64,000 nucleotides of DNA from assembly GCF_016629525.1 (NCBI RefSeq), contig NZ_AP024269.1:2542001-2606000 (forward strand). The letters run 5' to 3'. Positions within the stretch are counted from its first letter, which is position 1, and every line of letters begins with the position of its first letter. The position numbers and the translations under genes were made by a program. Shown piece by piece: positions 43,183-51,253 of the stretch. The DNA is from Kaistia sp. 32K. GTDB taxonomy: Bacteria; Pseudomonadota; Alphaproteobacteria; Rhizobiales; Kaistiaceae. Under the pieces are notes generated by a model, which was given only the letters and a program-made list of their open reading frames with translations, did no database searches and was not told the origin of the DNA.

Positions 43183-44544
43183 ATGCCCATGCATTTGGTC
43201 AAGCGCGAGGGCGGCATCTGGCACTACTGGCGCCGGGTGCCCAAACGCTTCGCCGACGTCGACTCGCGGGTCTTCGTGAAGATCAGCCTCGAAACGCGCG
43301 AGCTCGCGAAGGCCGAGCGGGCAAAGGTCGTCGTCGAGCAAGAGCTCGAGATCTTTTGGCATTCGCTGAAGCGAGGTGGCGGCGACAATGCTCGCGAGAG
43401 GTATTTTGCAGCCCTCGAACGTGCCCGACTGGAAGGATTCGAGTACCGACCCGCGGCGGAGCTCGTTCAGGACGTCCAATCGGTCATAGCTCGCCTCGAG
43501 CGGCTGGAGGCGATGGGAGCGTTCCCGGCGGACGAGAAGGTCGCCGAACTGGTGGAGGATCTGAAGCCAGCTCGGGACGCGCTCATGGGCATGGCAGCCG
43601 TACCCGAGCTGACCCTGTCGACAGCCCTCGACCAGTTCTACACCTACACCAAGGACACCGTGCGCAAGAAGTCGACCGACCAGGTGCGGCGATGGAAAGC
43701 CCCGAGGTTGAAAGCGATCAACAACCTGATCGCGCTGATCGGCGATAAGCCCGTTTCGCAGATCACCCGGCAGGACGCGCTGCAGCTGAAATCATGGTGG
43801 GTCGAGCGCGTCGTCGAGGAGGAATACACGCCCAACTCGGCCAACAAGGATATCGGCCATCTGGCGCAGGTGATCGACACCCTCAACGATCTCATGAAGC
43901 TTGGGCTCGATCGTCCATTCGCGAAGCTCCGCCTCAGCGAAGCCGAGCAAAAGACGCGCCCTGCCTTCGAAATCGACCGTCTCCGCGCGATGGTGCTCGA
44001 TCCGCGCAAGCTCGAAGGCCTGAACGAAGAGGCGGTGCTGATCATCCAGGCCATGGTCGAAACAGGAATGCGACCGATCGAGATCTGCAATCTCGATCCT
44101 TCTGACATCGTCCTCAAACACAATGTGCCGCACGTGAAGATCCGGCCGTCGAACACCCGCGAGCTCAAGACGGCCTATTCCAAGCGAGACATACCGCTGG
44201 TGGGAATCTCGCTGACAGCTCTGCAGGCGGCTCCCAATGGCTTCCCTCGATACCGGGATCGCTCTTCGCAGCTCAGCGCCAACATCAACAAGTTCCTTCG
44301 CGGACACGACCTGCTGCCGACCGAAGACCATTCCCTGTATTCGATCCGGCACACCTTCCAGGATCGGCTGACTGCGGTCGACATGCCGGACCGTGTCCAG
44401 ACCGAGCTGATGGGGCACAAGTTCAATCGGCCGAAATACGGCTCCGGTCCCACCCTTGAGCACAAGCTCGAATGGCTGGAGCGCATCGCAATCACGATCG
44501 ATCGCACCGGCAACAGCTCGTCTGACCAGCCTCTGCTGCTGTGA
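43183..44544 (+). CDS. tyrosine recombinase / integrase
   Basis: 453 residues. The N-terminal DUF6538-like arm domain (MHLVKREGGIWHYWRRVPKR) and a core-binding domain precede the catalytic domain. Active-site residues visible are R297 (ETGMRPIEI), R389 with H390 (SIRHTF), H412 (LMGHKFNRP) and Y419 (PKYGSGP). The gene points away from tRNA-Ser, the standard position for an integrating element. The ATG at 43183 is preceded by GAGGCG. Confidence 0.92.
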   Translation: MPMHLVKREGGIWHYWRRVPKRFADVDSRVFVKISLETRELAKAERAKVVVEQELEIFWHSLKRGGGDNARERYFAALERARLEGFEYRPAAELVQDVQSVIARLERLEAMGAFPADEKVAELVEDLKPARDALMGMAAVPELTLSTALDQFYTYTKDTVRKKSTDQVRRWKAPRLKAINNLIALIGDKPVSQITRQDALQLKSWWVERVVEEEYTPNSANKDIGHLAQVIDTLNDLMKLGLDRPFAKLRLSEAEQKTRPAFEIDRLRAMVLDPRKLEGLNEEAVLIIQAMVETGMRPIEICNLDPSDIVLKHNVPHVKIRPSNTRELKTAYSKRDIPLVGISLTALQAAPNGFPRYRDRSSQLSANINKFLRGHDLLPTEDHSLYSIRHTFQDRLTAVDMPDRVQTELMGHKFNRPKYGSGPTLEHKLEWLERIAITIDRTGNSSSDQPLLL

Positions 44545-44637
44545 CAAATGCGTGGCGCGGCTCCCTGCTGCGGAAGTGAGTGCGTCGTCGCGTCAGGCCT
44601 GATATAAAGGAACAAATTCCCATCAGCGGGGCGAACT

Positions 44638-45069
44638 ATGAGCACTCCCGGGGCTCGTGTCGCCGACACGATCGTTGCCATGCACCAGCGCCGGCAGATC
44701 GGCGAAGGGTCGTATCGTGCTGCGATTGCCTATCGGGCCGCGTTCGATCGCCTGGCGCGCTCGAAAGAATCGACCATCGTAGGCACGATCGACGCACCGG
44801 CGAGCCGCCGCTATCTGGAGGCCCAGGAGAAGCACATGACGGCAACTGCCGTCGTCAACCTGGTGCACCGCCTGCTCGGCCCGCTCGACACCTCGATCCT
44901 TATCGACGTTGTCGGCTGCAATTTTACGATTGAAGAGGCGACCCGGCGCTGCCTCACCGCCGGCGAGCCGCCGAGCGCGGCCGACCGCGAGCACGTCGGC
45001 CGGCGCCTGCGCGTGGCACTAGAGATCCTCGCCCGGAATGCCACCTTTCGCGAGCTGCTGAGCGGCTGA
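44638..45069 (+). CDS. hypothetical protein of the island
   Basis: 143 residues, helical and without membrane segment: MSTPGARVADTIVAMHQRRQ, then YRAAIAYRAAFDRLAR and a C-terminal VGRRLRVALEILARN. The layout is faintly like DUF6456-type regulators of alphaproteobacterial phages, but I cannot confirm this. ATG at 44638 with weak ribosome site. It follows the integrase by 93 bases. Confidence 0.55.
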   Translation: MSTPGARVADTIVAMHQRRQIGEGSYRAAIAYRAAFDRLARSKESTIVGTIDAPASRRYLEAQEKHMTATAVVNLVHRLLGPLDTSILIDVVGCNFTIEEATRRCLTAGEPPSAADREHVGRRLRVALEILARNATFRELLSG

Positions 45070-45150
45070 TCACACCTCGGCCATCCTCATGTTGAAGACG
45101 GCCGGCCATTGGCCCCATGCCGCCCCCGGGCGAAACGGGGGCGCGGGCGG

Positions 45151-45435
45151 CTACCGCCGACGCTTCCGAGGCTCGCGCCGGCTGATCGGAGGCACATGGC
45201 CCTCGAATATTCCCGCCTCCTCGGCCGCCGCAATCAGGGCTGCCCGAACGTCCAGCGCGTCGCCCTCGTCTTCAAGAGCACGCAGGCAGGCGATCTGGGC
45301 GGCACGGTGTAGCGGCGTGCCGATGTAATCCTCCGGCCAACGCTGAAGCAGCCATTCGGCGGCGCGCAACACGTCGCCGACCGCCACGTTGGTCCCGGGC
45401 GGCTCAAGGAGGAAGATGGGTGGAAAGCTTCGCAT
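45151..45435 (-). CDS. DUF982 domain protein
   Basis: About 94 residues from MRSFPPIFLLEPPG. VGDVLRAAEWLLQRWPED and HRAAQIACLRALEDEGDA match the DUF982 pattern, a small domain expanded in Rhizobiales, often on plasmids and islands. Function unknown. The tail is basic (REPRKRRR). The start could also be the ATG at 45447. It is divergent from the gene at 45559. Confidence 0.65.
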   Translation of the reverse strand: MRSFPPIFLLEPPGTNVAVGDVLRAAEWLLQRWPEDYIGTPLHRAAQIACLRALEDEGDALDVRAALIAAAEEAGIFEGHVPPISRREPRKRRR

Positions 45436-45558
45436 CCCTCGGCACATAGCGCGGCGTCCACCGCGGCCAATATGCGATATGGTCCTCGTCAAACGGGACG
45501 TGATCGCCGCGATTGCGGACAATTCGGAGAAAGCGGCTTGAGCAGGTACAAAGGCCGG

Positions 45559-45846
45559 ATGTCGCCGGTGATCTTCGATAGAACCTGGCCGTTCTATGTG
45601 CCGATCCCGACCACAATCTTGCGCGATCGGTTCCGCGAGCTGGAAGCTCAGGCAGAGGCCCTCGGCGCTGCCCCGGAACACCGAGACCTCGTCCTCAACG
45701 ACGTCTGGCACTCCTGCTTTTGCTTCGCGACGCTCGAAGCAGCCCAAGCATTCGCGGCGCCCAATGGCGCCGAAATAAAGGACGCTCGGAAGCGGATCAA
45801 CAAGGGCACTTGGCAGCTATGGGAAGAGAAGGGCCAGACAAAGTAG
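45559..45846 (+). CDS. hypothetical protein
   Basis: 95 residues: MSPVIFDRTWPFYVPIPTTI at the start, then a helical part with WHSCFCFATLEAAQAFAA. No known domain recognised. The sequence is neither secreted nor membrane-bound. It lies divergent from the DUF982 gene and convergent with the esterase. Confidence 0.5.
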   Translation: MSPVIFDRTWPFYVPIPTTILRDRFRELEAQAEALGAAPEHRDLVLNDVWHSCFCFATLEAAQAFAAPNGAEIKDARKRINKGTWQLWEEKGQTK

Positions 45847-45943
45847 TCGGTGACCCGGTGCCGCTGTGACCTCTTGAGCTTGAGGCGTGAGACACCCGAA
45901 AAAGGGCCGCCCCGCCGGCAGCGGCGGGACGGCCGGTGTCGCG

Positions 45944-46894
45944 CTATTCCGCGGCGGCGGCGCGCTCCTCGGCCTGGTCGAGGCCGAGGCGTGGCCGCAG
46001 CCACTGCGCGATGTCCTGAACCGCCTTGTCGCCTTCCGGCGCGGTCCCTGCGAGGAAGTGGAAAACGTGCTGTTGTTCCGGGTGGACGTCGTAGCGAACC
46101 TCGACCCCGGCGGCGCGCGCGGCCTCTGCCAGTCGCGCGGCATCGTCGAGCAGCGTCTCGTCGCCGCCGACCTGAATGAAAAGCGGCGGGAACCCCGATA
46201 GATCGGCGTAGAGCGGGCTGACGAGCGGGTCGCGACGCTTGGGCGACGTGCCGTCGTCGCCGAGATAGGTGGCGGAGAGATTGTCGATCACGTGCCGCTT
46301 CACGAAATGGTCCTTCTCGTGATTCGAGACGACCGACTGGCCCGTTACCAGAAGGTCCGTCCAGGGTGACAGCGGCACACTTGCCGCCGGGAGCGGCAGT
46401 CCCCGCTCGCGCAGCAGCAGCAGAGTGGTCACGGCCAGCGCGCCGCCGGCCGAATCGCCGATCAGGCCGATATGTTCGGGGCGAAAGCCCTGGCCGAGCA
46501 GCCACTGATAGCTGCGGACGGCATCCTCGACCGGAGCCGGATGAAGATGTTCGGGCGCACGCCGATAATCGATGATGAGAACGGGGACGCCGACGGCCTT
46601 GGCGATATGGCCGAACAGCTTGCGGTGGCTGTAGGGGGAGCCGACGACATAGCCGCCGCCATGTGTCGCCTGCAGCACGCGATCGGCCGCCGCGCCCTTC
46701 GGCACCGCCCAGAGCGCCGGCACGCCGCCGGCGTCCACCTCGCTATAATCGACGCCTCCCGGCTCGCCCGTAACGTCGCCCCAATGCTCGAAGAGCCGTC
46801 GCACGTCGTCGATCGGCAGGTCCGGATTCTTCTCCAGAGTATCGATCCAGCCCTTGTAGAGAGTCGACAGCGCTTCCGATTCCTTGCTGGCCAT
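45944..46894 (-). CDS. alpha/beta hydrolase, family IV (HSL-like) esterase
   Basis: 316 residues from MASKESEALSTLYKG. Oxyanion motif HGGGYVVGS, nucleophile GDSAGG, acid in VGGDETLLDDA and histidine in PEQQHVFHF make a complete triad. No signal peptide, so an intracellular carboxylesterase for short acyl esters. GAAGGA precedes the ATG at some distance. It sits alone in the island. Confidence 0.88.
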   Translation of the reverse strand: MASKESEALSTLYKGWIDTLEKNPDLPIDDVRRLFEHWGDVTGEPGGVDYSEVDAGGVPALWAVPKGAAADRVLQATHGGGYVVGSPYSHRKLFGHIAKAVGVPVLIIDYRRAPEHLHPAPVEDAVRSYQWLLGQGFRPEHIGLIGDSAGGALAVTTLLLLRERGLPLPAASVPLSPWTDLLVTGQSVVSNHEKDHFVKRHVIDNLSATYLGDDGTSPKRRDPLVSPLYADLSGFPPLFIQVGGDETLLDDAARLAEAARAAGVEVRYDVHPEQQHVFHFLAGTAPEGDKAVQDIAQWLRPRLGLDQAEERAAAAE

Positions 46895-47350
46895 TTTCGC
46901 GTCCCGTCCTTCTCGCAGGGGCTCCGCCGGAGCCCGGATTATTCGAACTTCCCAAGCAAATAGGCACACCTTCTCGGCGCGCACCGCCGCCAGACGCGAC
47001 CGATGACGCTTCAAGACTATGATTTTGCTGTCGAACTGCTCTGCGTCCCTGCGGAGGACAGAGCGAGTTGCAGCGACGTCCTGCCGAATGATCGAAGGAT
47101 AGGCGAAATCGGGACGAAGGCTCGCGATGGGTGAACCATTTTGTTCACGATCGAGAGCAAAGTTTCCTGCGGCGAAGCAGTGATGATGGTCCGACAATAC
47201 GGCGCGCGCCTGGACCAGCCGGCTCCGTTTCGCCGACAGAAAGCGGGGCGGCGATGGAAGAGTTCTGCGCCTCCGAGCGCATCAGTGCAGCGCCGCATCA
47301 CCCGTCGGGGCGAATACCCCTGTCGGAAGTAGTGAGCCGAGTCCAATGGA
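46895..47350. other. intergenic region of the island
   Basis: 456 bases between the esterase start and the end of the next minus-strand gene. It should hold the esterase promoter. Open frames here are short and of poor composition, and I see no repeat or hairpin of note. Confidence 0.4.
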
Positions 47351-47962
47351 TCACATGATTGGCGGCTCGGGTAGTACTGGGATGTTGCCAAAGATCCGTT
47401 GAAATTTCATGCGCAGCCAGTCCGGCGTTGGGCGCTTGCCCTCTGCAAGGCCGACGTTCACCAGCACCTGCCACCACTCGTTCACGAGACTGGAAAAGAC
47501 GTCAAAGGCAAGCGCGTGGTTGCCGTCTTCGTCAACGTGATAAAGAGCCCAAGCCGAGGGTGCGTCTTCGTCTAAGTCATCCCAGAATAGCTCGACGCTA
47601 CCGCCTTTCCAGCGATCGTCTCGATGCTCGGCGTGCTTCGCCGTATTGGCGATGTCAGCACATTTGCCTTGGTTTGGGATCCATTTGTCGAGCGACTGCC
47701 GAAAGTCAGGTATTGCTGATCGGCCGTCGCGCTCCGCGACGGCCTTAACCACCCAGTTCTCAAGACTCCACGCTGAGATGCAGACGTTGATCGCAGCATA
47801 TGAAATCGGTTGTTTCTCGTGCGGGAAGTCTCTTTGGATATCGGTGAAAACCTCCGTATCCCAGAGCAGCTTCTCCCACATGGTCACAGCGTTGCCGATG
47901 ATCACTGTGTGATCGGAAGGCGGCCGCCCGGTCCTAGGTCTGGTTTTCCGCCTGGCGCTCAT
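47351..47962 (-). CDS. hypothetical protein, atypical composition
   Basis: 203 residues, soluble, rich in Trp (WEKLLWDTEVF, SAWSLENWVV, WKGGSVELFWDD). The pattern around ADIANTAKHAEHRDD resembles conserved hypotheticals of phage-defence or island genes but gives no function. GC content is clearly lower than in the core genome. A basic N-terminus MSARRKTRPRTGRPPSDH. No neighbour suggests a role. Confidence 0.55.
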   Translation of the reverse strand: MSARRKTRPRTGRPPSDHTVIIGNAVTMWEKLLWDTEVFTDIQRDFPHEKQPISYAAINVCISAWSLENWVVKAVAERDGRSAIPDFRQSLDKWIPNQGKCADIANTAKHAEHRDDRWKGGSVELFWDDLDEDAPSAWALYHVDEDGNHALAFDVFSSLVNEWWQVLVNVGLAEGKRPTPDWLRMKFQRIFGNIPVLPEPPIM

Positions 47963-48367
47963 AGCGGCCAGAACTCGGGCCCACGTCGGTTCGGCAACGG
48001 CCGCCCCGCTGGCGCCAAGTACAGAATTTCCCCGACGAACCTGAGCTTCATAATTGCCTCTCGCCTTGTGGCCCGAAGGCTATCGTGCCACTGCGCGACG
48101 CCATGGCCATTGCCATAGCAATCCGAGGACGGCCCGTAGCATAACCGGCATCACCAACGGCAGCGCGACTGGCAGTGCCGTGAACGCTGTTCCTGCCCGC
48201 AGAAACGACAACAGGCCCGCCCGTCCTAAGGACGAGCGGGCCTGCTCTTGATCAGGGCTTGATCGCGGGGGCGGAGAAGCGTGACGTTGGATTCCGGGTC
48301 AGAACGAAAATATCGTCAGCACCGCGTCCATCGTACCCAAGCCGGCCTGGGAATGACCCAGCAACCA
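47963..48367. other. intergenic region of the island
   Basis: 405 bases between the 47351-47962 gene and the methylase pseudogene. The only clear structure is the hairpin at 48212-48244. Small open frames have no ribosome site or recognisable protein. Confidence 0.4.
48212..48244 (-). terminator. long hairpin after the methylase gene
   Basis: CAGGCCCGC and CGTCC pair with GGACG and GCGGGCCTG around a TAA loop, a 14-bp stem with one mismatch. On the minus strand it is followed by TTGTCGTTTC, a weak T tract; it lies 124 bases after the methylase stop. Confidence 0.55.
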
Positions 48368-49173
48368 TCAATTCGAGACGATCAGCTCGCTCTGCCCCTT
48401 CTTCTGACCGGCGTGCCCAGCCACGGAATAGGTCACCGTCGCCTCCTCGAGGCGGAACCGGCCGAAGATCTCGCGCGTCTCCGGGCAGTCGTTTATCGAC
48501 AAGATGAACCGACCGGCGATCCGCTCGAGCCGAGCCGCCAGTACCTGGAACTGCTCGCGCGGAAAGACGTCGCGCCCATAGTAGTGCTCCGTTCCGAATA
48601 GGGCGGGTCCAGGTAGAACAGCGCGCCGGCGCGGTCCCAGCGATCGAGGAACACGTCCCACGGCAGGCATTCCAGCCAAACGCCTGCGAGGCGCTCATGC
48701 GCCTCCTGCAGCGTTTCGGCCAGCTGCAGCGCGTTGAAGCGGCCGCCGGCTCTCCGGTCGATGCCGAAGGTGCGGCCGGCGACTTTGCCGCCGAAGGCGA
48801 GCTTCTGAAGGTAAAGGAAACGTGCCGCGCGCTGCAGGTCTGTCAGCCGGTCCGGATCCAGGCCGACCAGCCGCTCGAACTCCGCGCGGCTCGACAACTG
48901 CCAGCGCAGCATGTCCATCAGCGCCTGGTAGTGGTTCTGCAGGACGCGGAAGAAGGTGATGACGTCACGGCTGATGTCGTTCAGCACCTCGACCTTCGGC
49001 GCCAGGCGCCGACGGAAGAACACGCCGGCCATACCGGCGAACACTTCGGCATAGAGATCATGCGGCGTTGCCTCGATCCGCTCGGACAGTTGGCGGGCAA
49101 GCTGCTTCTTGCCGCCGACATAGCCGGCGACTGGCCGCGCGGCAGGCGCCACGCGAAATCCGTCTTCATCCAT
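48368..49173 (-). pseudogene. dam: DNA adenine methylase (D12 class), single-base frameshift
   Basis: The first frame begins MDEDGFRVAPAARPVAGYVG and has motif I EVFAGMAGVFF and motif IV FYLDPPYSE, then goes out of frame. The next frame resumes at LFGTEHYYGRDVFPREQF and ends with KKGQSELIVSN, a proper C-terminus. Inserting one base in the TATTCGG region (48597-48600) would restore a continuous enzyme of about 268 residues. So the gene is either recently inactivated, a sequencing error in a T run, or rarely a programmed shift. It would methylate adenine, as phage- and island-encoded D12 enzymes do. Confidence 0.8.
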
Positions 49174-49644
49174 TTTAAACTCGGGGAGATGCACGCTCCG
49201 CCTTGGGCGGGGCGACGTTATCTTCTGGTGCGTCGGACGGGGATGACCTGCAAACTCTTCCCCGTTGCTGAGCGAAAGCCGGCCTCCGCCCACAGGTCTT
49301 GCCTCGAGCAATACGCGCCCGAGCCAGTGCGAGGATCGGAGCGTCGCACTAGACCCCAGGCGGTCTGCTCGCCCTCTCGAGGCTCTGCTTGATCTTTATG
49401 CCTGGCGATCAGTGGTTGTGGACCTGGTTTTTCCATATCAGCCAATCCGTGATGGCTTTCGCGACCTGGCTCTGATCGATGTTGACCGGCATCGCAGCGC
49501 TCTGCGTGAAAAAAGCGCCAGAAATGGGCCTTCGTCGAAGCTGTCACGACGAGGCACAACATCTCCGGAACAGCGATCCAGCAGCGCGTTTGGGTCAATG
49601 GGACGGCTGTTTAGCTTCGCCGCCCCCCTCCGGGGTGCTGTGAG

Positions 49645-49675
49645 GGAGCTCGCTGCATAAGCGGGCTCCTTTTTT
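49645..49675 (+). terminator. intrinsic terminator, plus strand
   Basis: A 10-bp stem (GGAGCTCGCT with AGCGGGCTCC, one G-T pair), loop GCATA, then TTTTTT. No plus-strand gene ends here, so an untranslated RNA or a lost gene upstream (49300-49640) is implied. Confidence 0.75.
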
Positions 49676-49684
49676 GGGGCTTCG

Positions 49685-49802
49685 CCGGGGAACAGGCCCT
49701 CGCCTTGGCCGTTGGTTTGTAGGAACGGCCTCCGCAGTCGATGTCGTTCCCCGGAAGGATGACATGGGAGACTAGCCCGCACAAAGAGGCGGGCTTTTTT
49801 TT
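49685..49802 (+). ncRNA. candidate structured small RNA ending in an intrinsic terminator
   Basis: Between two plus-strand terminators lies a compact foldable unit. The outer stem CCGGGGAAC (49685-49693) pairs with GTTCCCCGG (49746-49754), enclosing a hairpin GGCCGTT/AACGGCC (49707-49713 with 49724-49730, 10-base loop). It is followed at 49774-49802 by a stem AGCCCGC/GCGGGCT and eight T residues. No matching protein gene is seen. I do not recognise the family; the promoter is not evident. Confidence 0.45.
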
Positions 49803-49938
49803 CGAGCGCGCCCACCGGTGCGCTCTGCCCCCGCTGGCTCCCGCCTATCAAGCTTCGTGTCTATCGGGATCGTCGCGTACGGCGGCCCCTGCCGGCCGAG
49901 AATTTGAAGCAGAAGCCCGACAAGTCGCACCGAGAGGT

Positions 49939-50451
49939 TCAGGTGCGCTCGACGAGATCGGCGTCGATCGGCGAGATCGAGAAGCTTTCCTCGCCCGGCA
50001 CGATCGAAATGCCCTTGATGCCCTTGATCTTGTCTTTCGAAGCCGGCTTGCCGATTTCGGTCAGCAGCAGGTCCTCGCGGACGCGGATCAGATCGAGATG
50101 GCCGCGCTTCTTCAGCGTCGCCAGGATCTTCGCCTCGAGCTCCGGCACGATCTGCACCTTCTGCCGGCCGGAGCGCCAGGCGGCCGACCCGGAGGTGAAC
50201 GCCGCAGTCTTGGACTTGCCTTCCTTGGTCAGGCGAGCACGGTTCGCGACGCAGTAGGCCTCGATCTGTTTCGCGAGGCTGACGCGTTCGTCGACGAGCG
50301 GCGTGGCCTGGTCCTCGAACCGCTTCGAGGCGTCGGCGACGGCTTGGGACTTGTCGGTCTCGATCTTGCCGAGCTGGCGGATCAGCGCGCCGAGACGCGC
50401 GATGGCGTGCGCGCAGGCGGCATCGTCGGCGAAGAAGGCTTCTTCGGCCAT
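49939..50451 (-). CDS. gam: Mu-like Gam host-nuclease inhibitor
   Basis: 170 residues from MAEEAFFADDAACAHAIARL. Helical N-terminus with LIRQLGKIETDKSQAVADA and the conserved C-terminal block SAAWRSGRQKVQIVPELEA are the Mu Gam (PF07352) pattern. Gam binds and protects linear DNA ends from exonucleases and is the bacterial relative of Ku. It is normally next to the Mu A and B transposition genes, which are absent here. GGAGATCTAC precedes the ATG. Confidence 0.85.
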   Translation of the reverse strand: MAEEAFFADDAACAHAIARLGALIRQLGKIETDKSQAVADASKRFEDQATPLVDERVSLAKQIEAYCVANRARLTKEGKSKTAAFTSGSAAWRSGRQKVQIVPELEAKILATLKKRGHLDLIRVREDLLLTEIGKPASKDKIKGIKGISIVPGEESFSISPIDADLVERT

Positions 50452-50599
50452 GTAGATCTCCTGGTGATGATGGGTAGGCGGCAATCGAGCAATAACCGGG
50501 TTCAAACGGCCAGGACGAATCACCACATTTCGGTCCGACGTCTGGAGGGCAAGCAGATCGTCACGCGGACGGCGAGTCAGGACGGTCTCTGCCGCCCTC

Positions 50600-50865
50600 T
50601 TAGTCGAGCGCCAATAACCTGACCCGGTCGTCGGAGCGCAGATACCAGTCGCCGTCGATCGTATCGATGCCGTTCTGGAACAGGTTGTGGCGGCCTGGCG
50701 CCGACGTTGCCGACCTCTGAGAGCTATCCGCGGGTGATGCTGGGCCTGATCGGCCCTGCCGACGCTGCAGCAGCGCGTCGGCGATCGCCGGTCGGAGAAG
50801 ACCGGCGAAAGCGCCAATACCGCGCTCTGGGCGGGCATCGAGGGCGCGCATGGCTTGCACACTGG
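50600..50865. pseudogene. scrambled autotransporter beta-barrel fragments
   Basis: On the minus strand (about 50600-50700) a frame reads RHNLFQNGIDTIDGDWYLRS, typical of the region before an autotransporter barrel. Immediately beside it, on the plus strand (from about 50718), ESYPRVMLGLI continues after a frameshift as LPTLQQRVGDR and ALWAGIEGAHG, the next part of the same family. The two pieces face opposite directions, so an inversion as well as frameshifts destroyed the gene. Confidence 0.5.
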
Positions 50866-50894
50866 ACAGGGGTCACCGCAGCCGCTGCGAGCGT

Positions 50895-51195
50895 GATCAC
50901 AGCGCTTGTAATCGATGGGTCAGCGCGCGAACCAACTCCTACCGAACACACCGGGAGCTTCTTGCGGACCCAGCCTGCAGGACACGTCCCCTTCGCCCCC
51001 CGCCTCGAAACCGCCAAGCACGCCGACAATAGAGATCCGCCCACCGCTCGTCACGGCGTTGGCCGAGCGGGCCAAGGTGGCGAGGCCGACGACATCAACG
51101 ACCAAGTCCACGCCTCGATCGGCCGTCTCCTCGAAGCGTTCTTCTCGATGATGCTCGCCCTCGAAGAAATGTCAGCTCGGCAAAAAAACCGGAAG
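50895..51195 (-). pseudogene. zinc-type alcohol dehydrogenase fragment
   Basis: A minus-strand frame reads EETADRGVDLVVDVVG, LATLARSANAVTSGGRIS and IVGVLGGF, the coenzyme-domain part of medium-chain alcohol dehydrogenase/quinone reductases. The expected continuation (VGVGSRAD-like) is in another frame. Neither the zinc-binding N-terminal half nor an intact C-terminus is present. It is a decayed remnant. Confidence 0.55.
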
Positions 51196-51253
51196 CTCCC
51201 GGCGTAGTGCGGTGAGTTCATCCCTGGTCGAGCAACGCTGCGATGGAGCCCTG

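Larger units (their letters stand above)
50452..51253. other. gene-graveyard region between gam and esterase
   Basis: 802 bases without an intact gene. It contains the autotransporter and alcohol dehydrogenase remnants listed separately. The remainder shows only short frames with no family resemblance. Confidence 0.6.

Noticed and set aside
48212..50451. An intact Mu-like prophage around the methylase and gam
   Set aside because: No transposase A/B, portal, or head genes are present; only gam and a frameshifted methylase remain.
49741..50622. A 293-residue plus-strand frame across the terminator and gam
   Set aside because: It begins in the terminator hairpin of the candidate RNA and continues as antisense of gam; no family resemblance.
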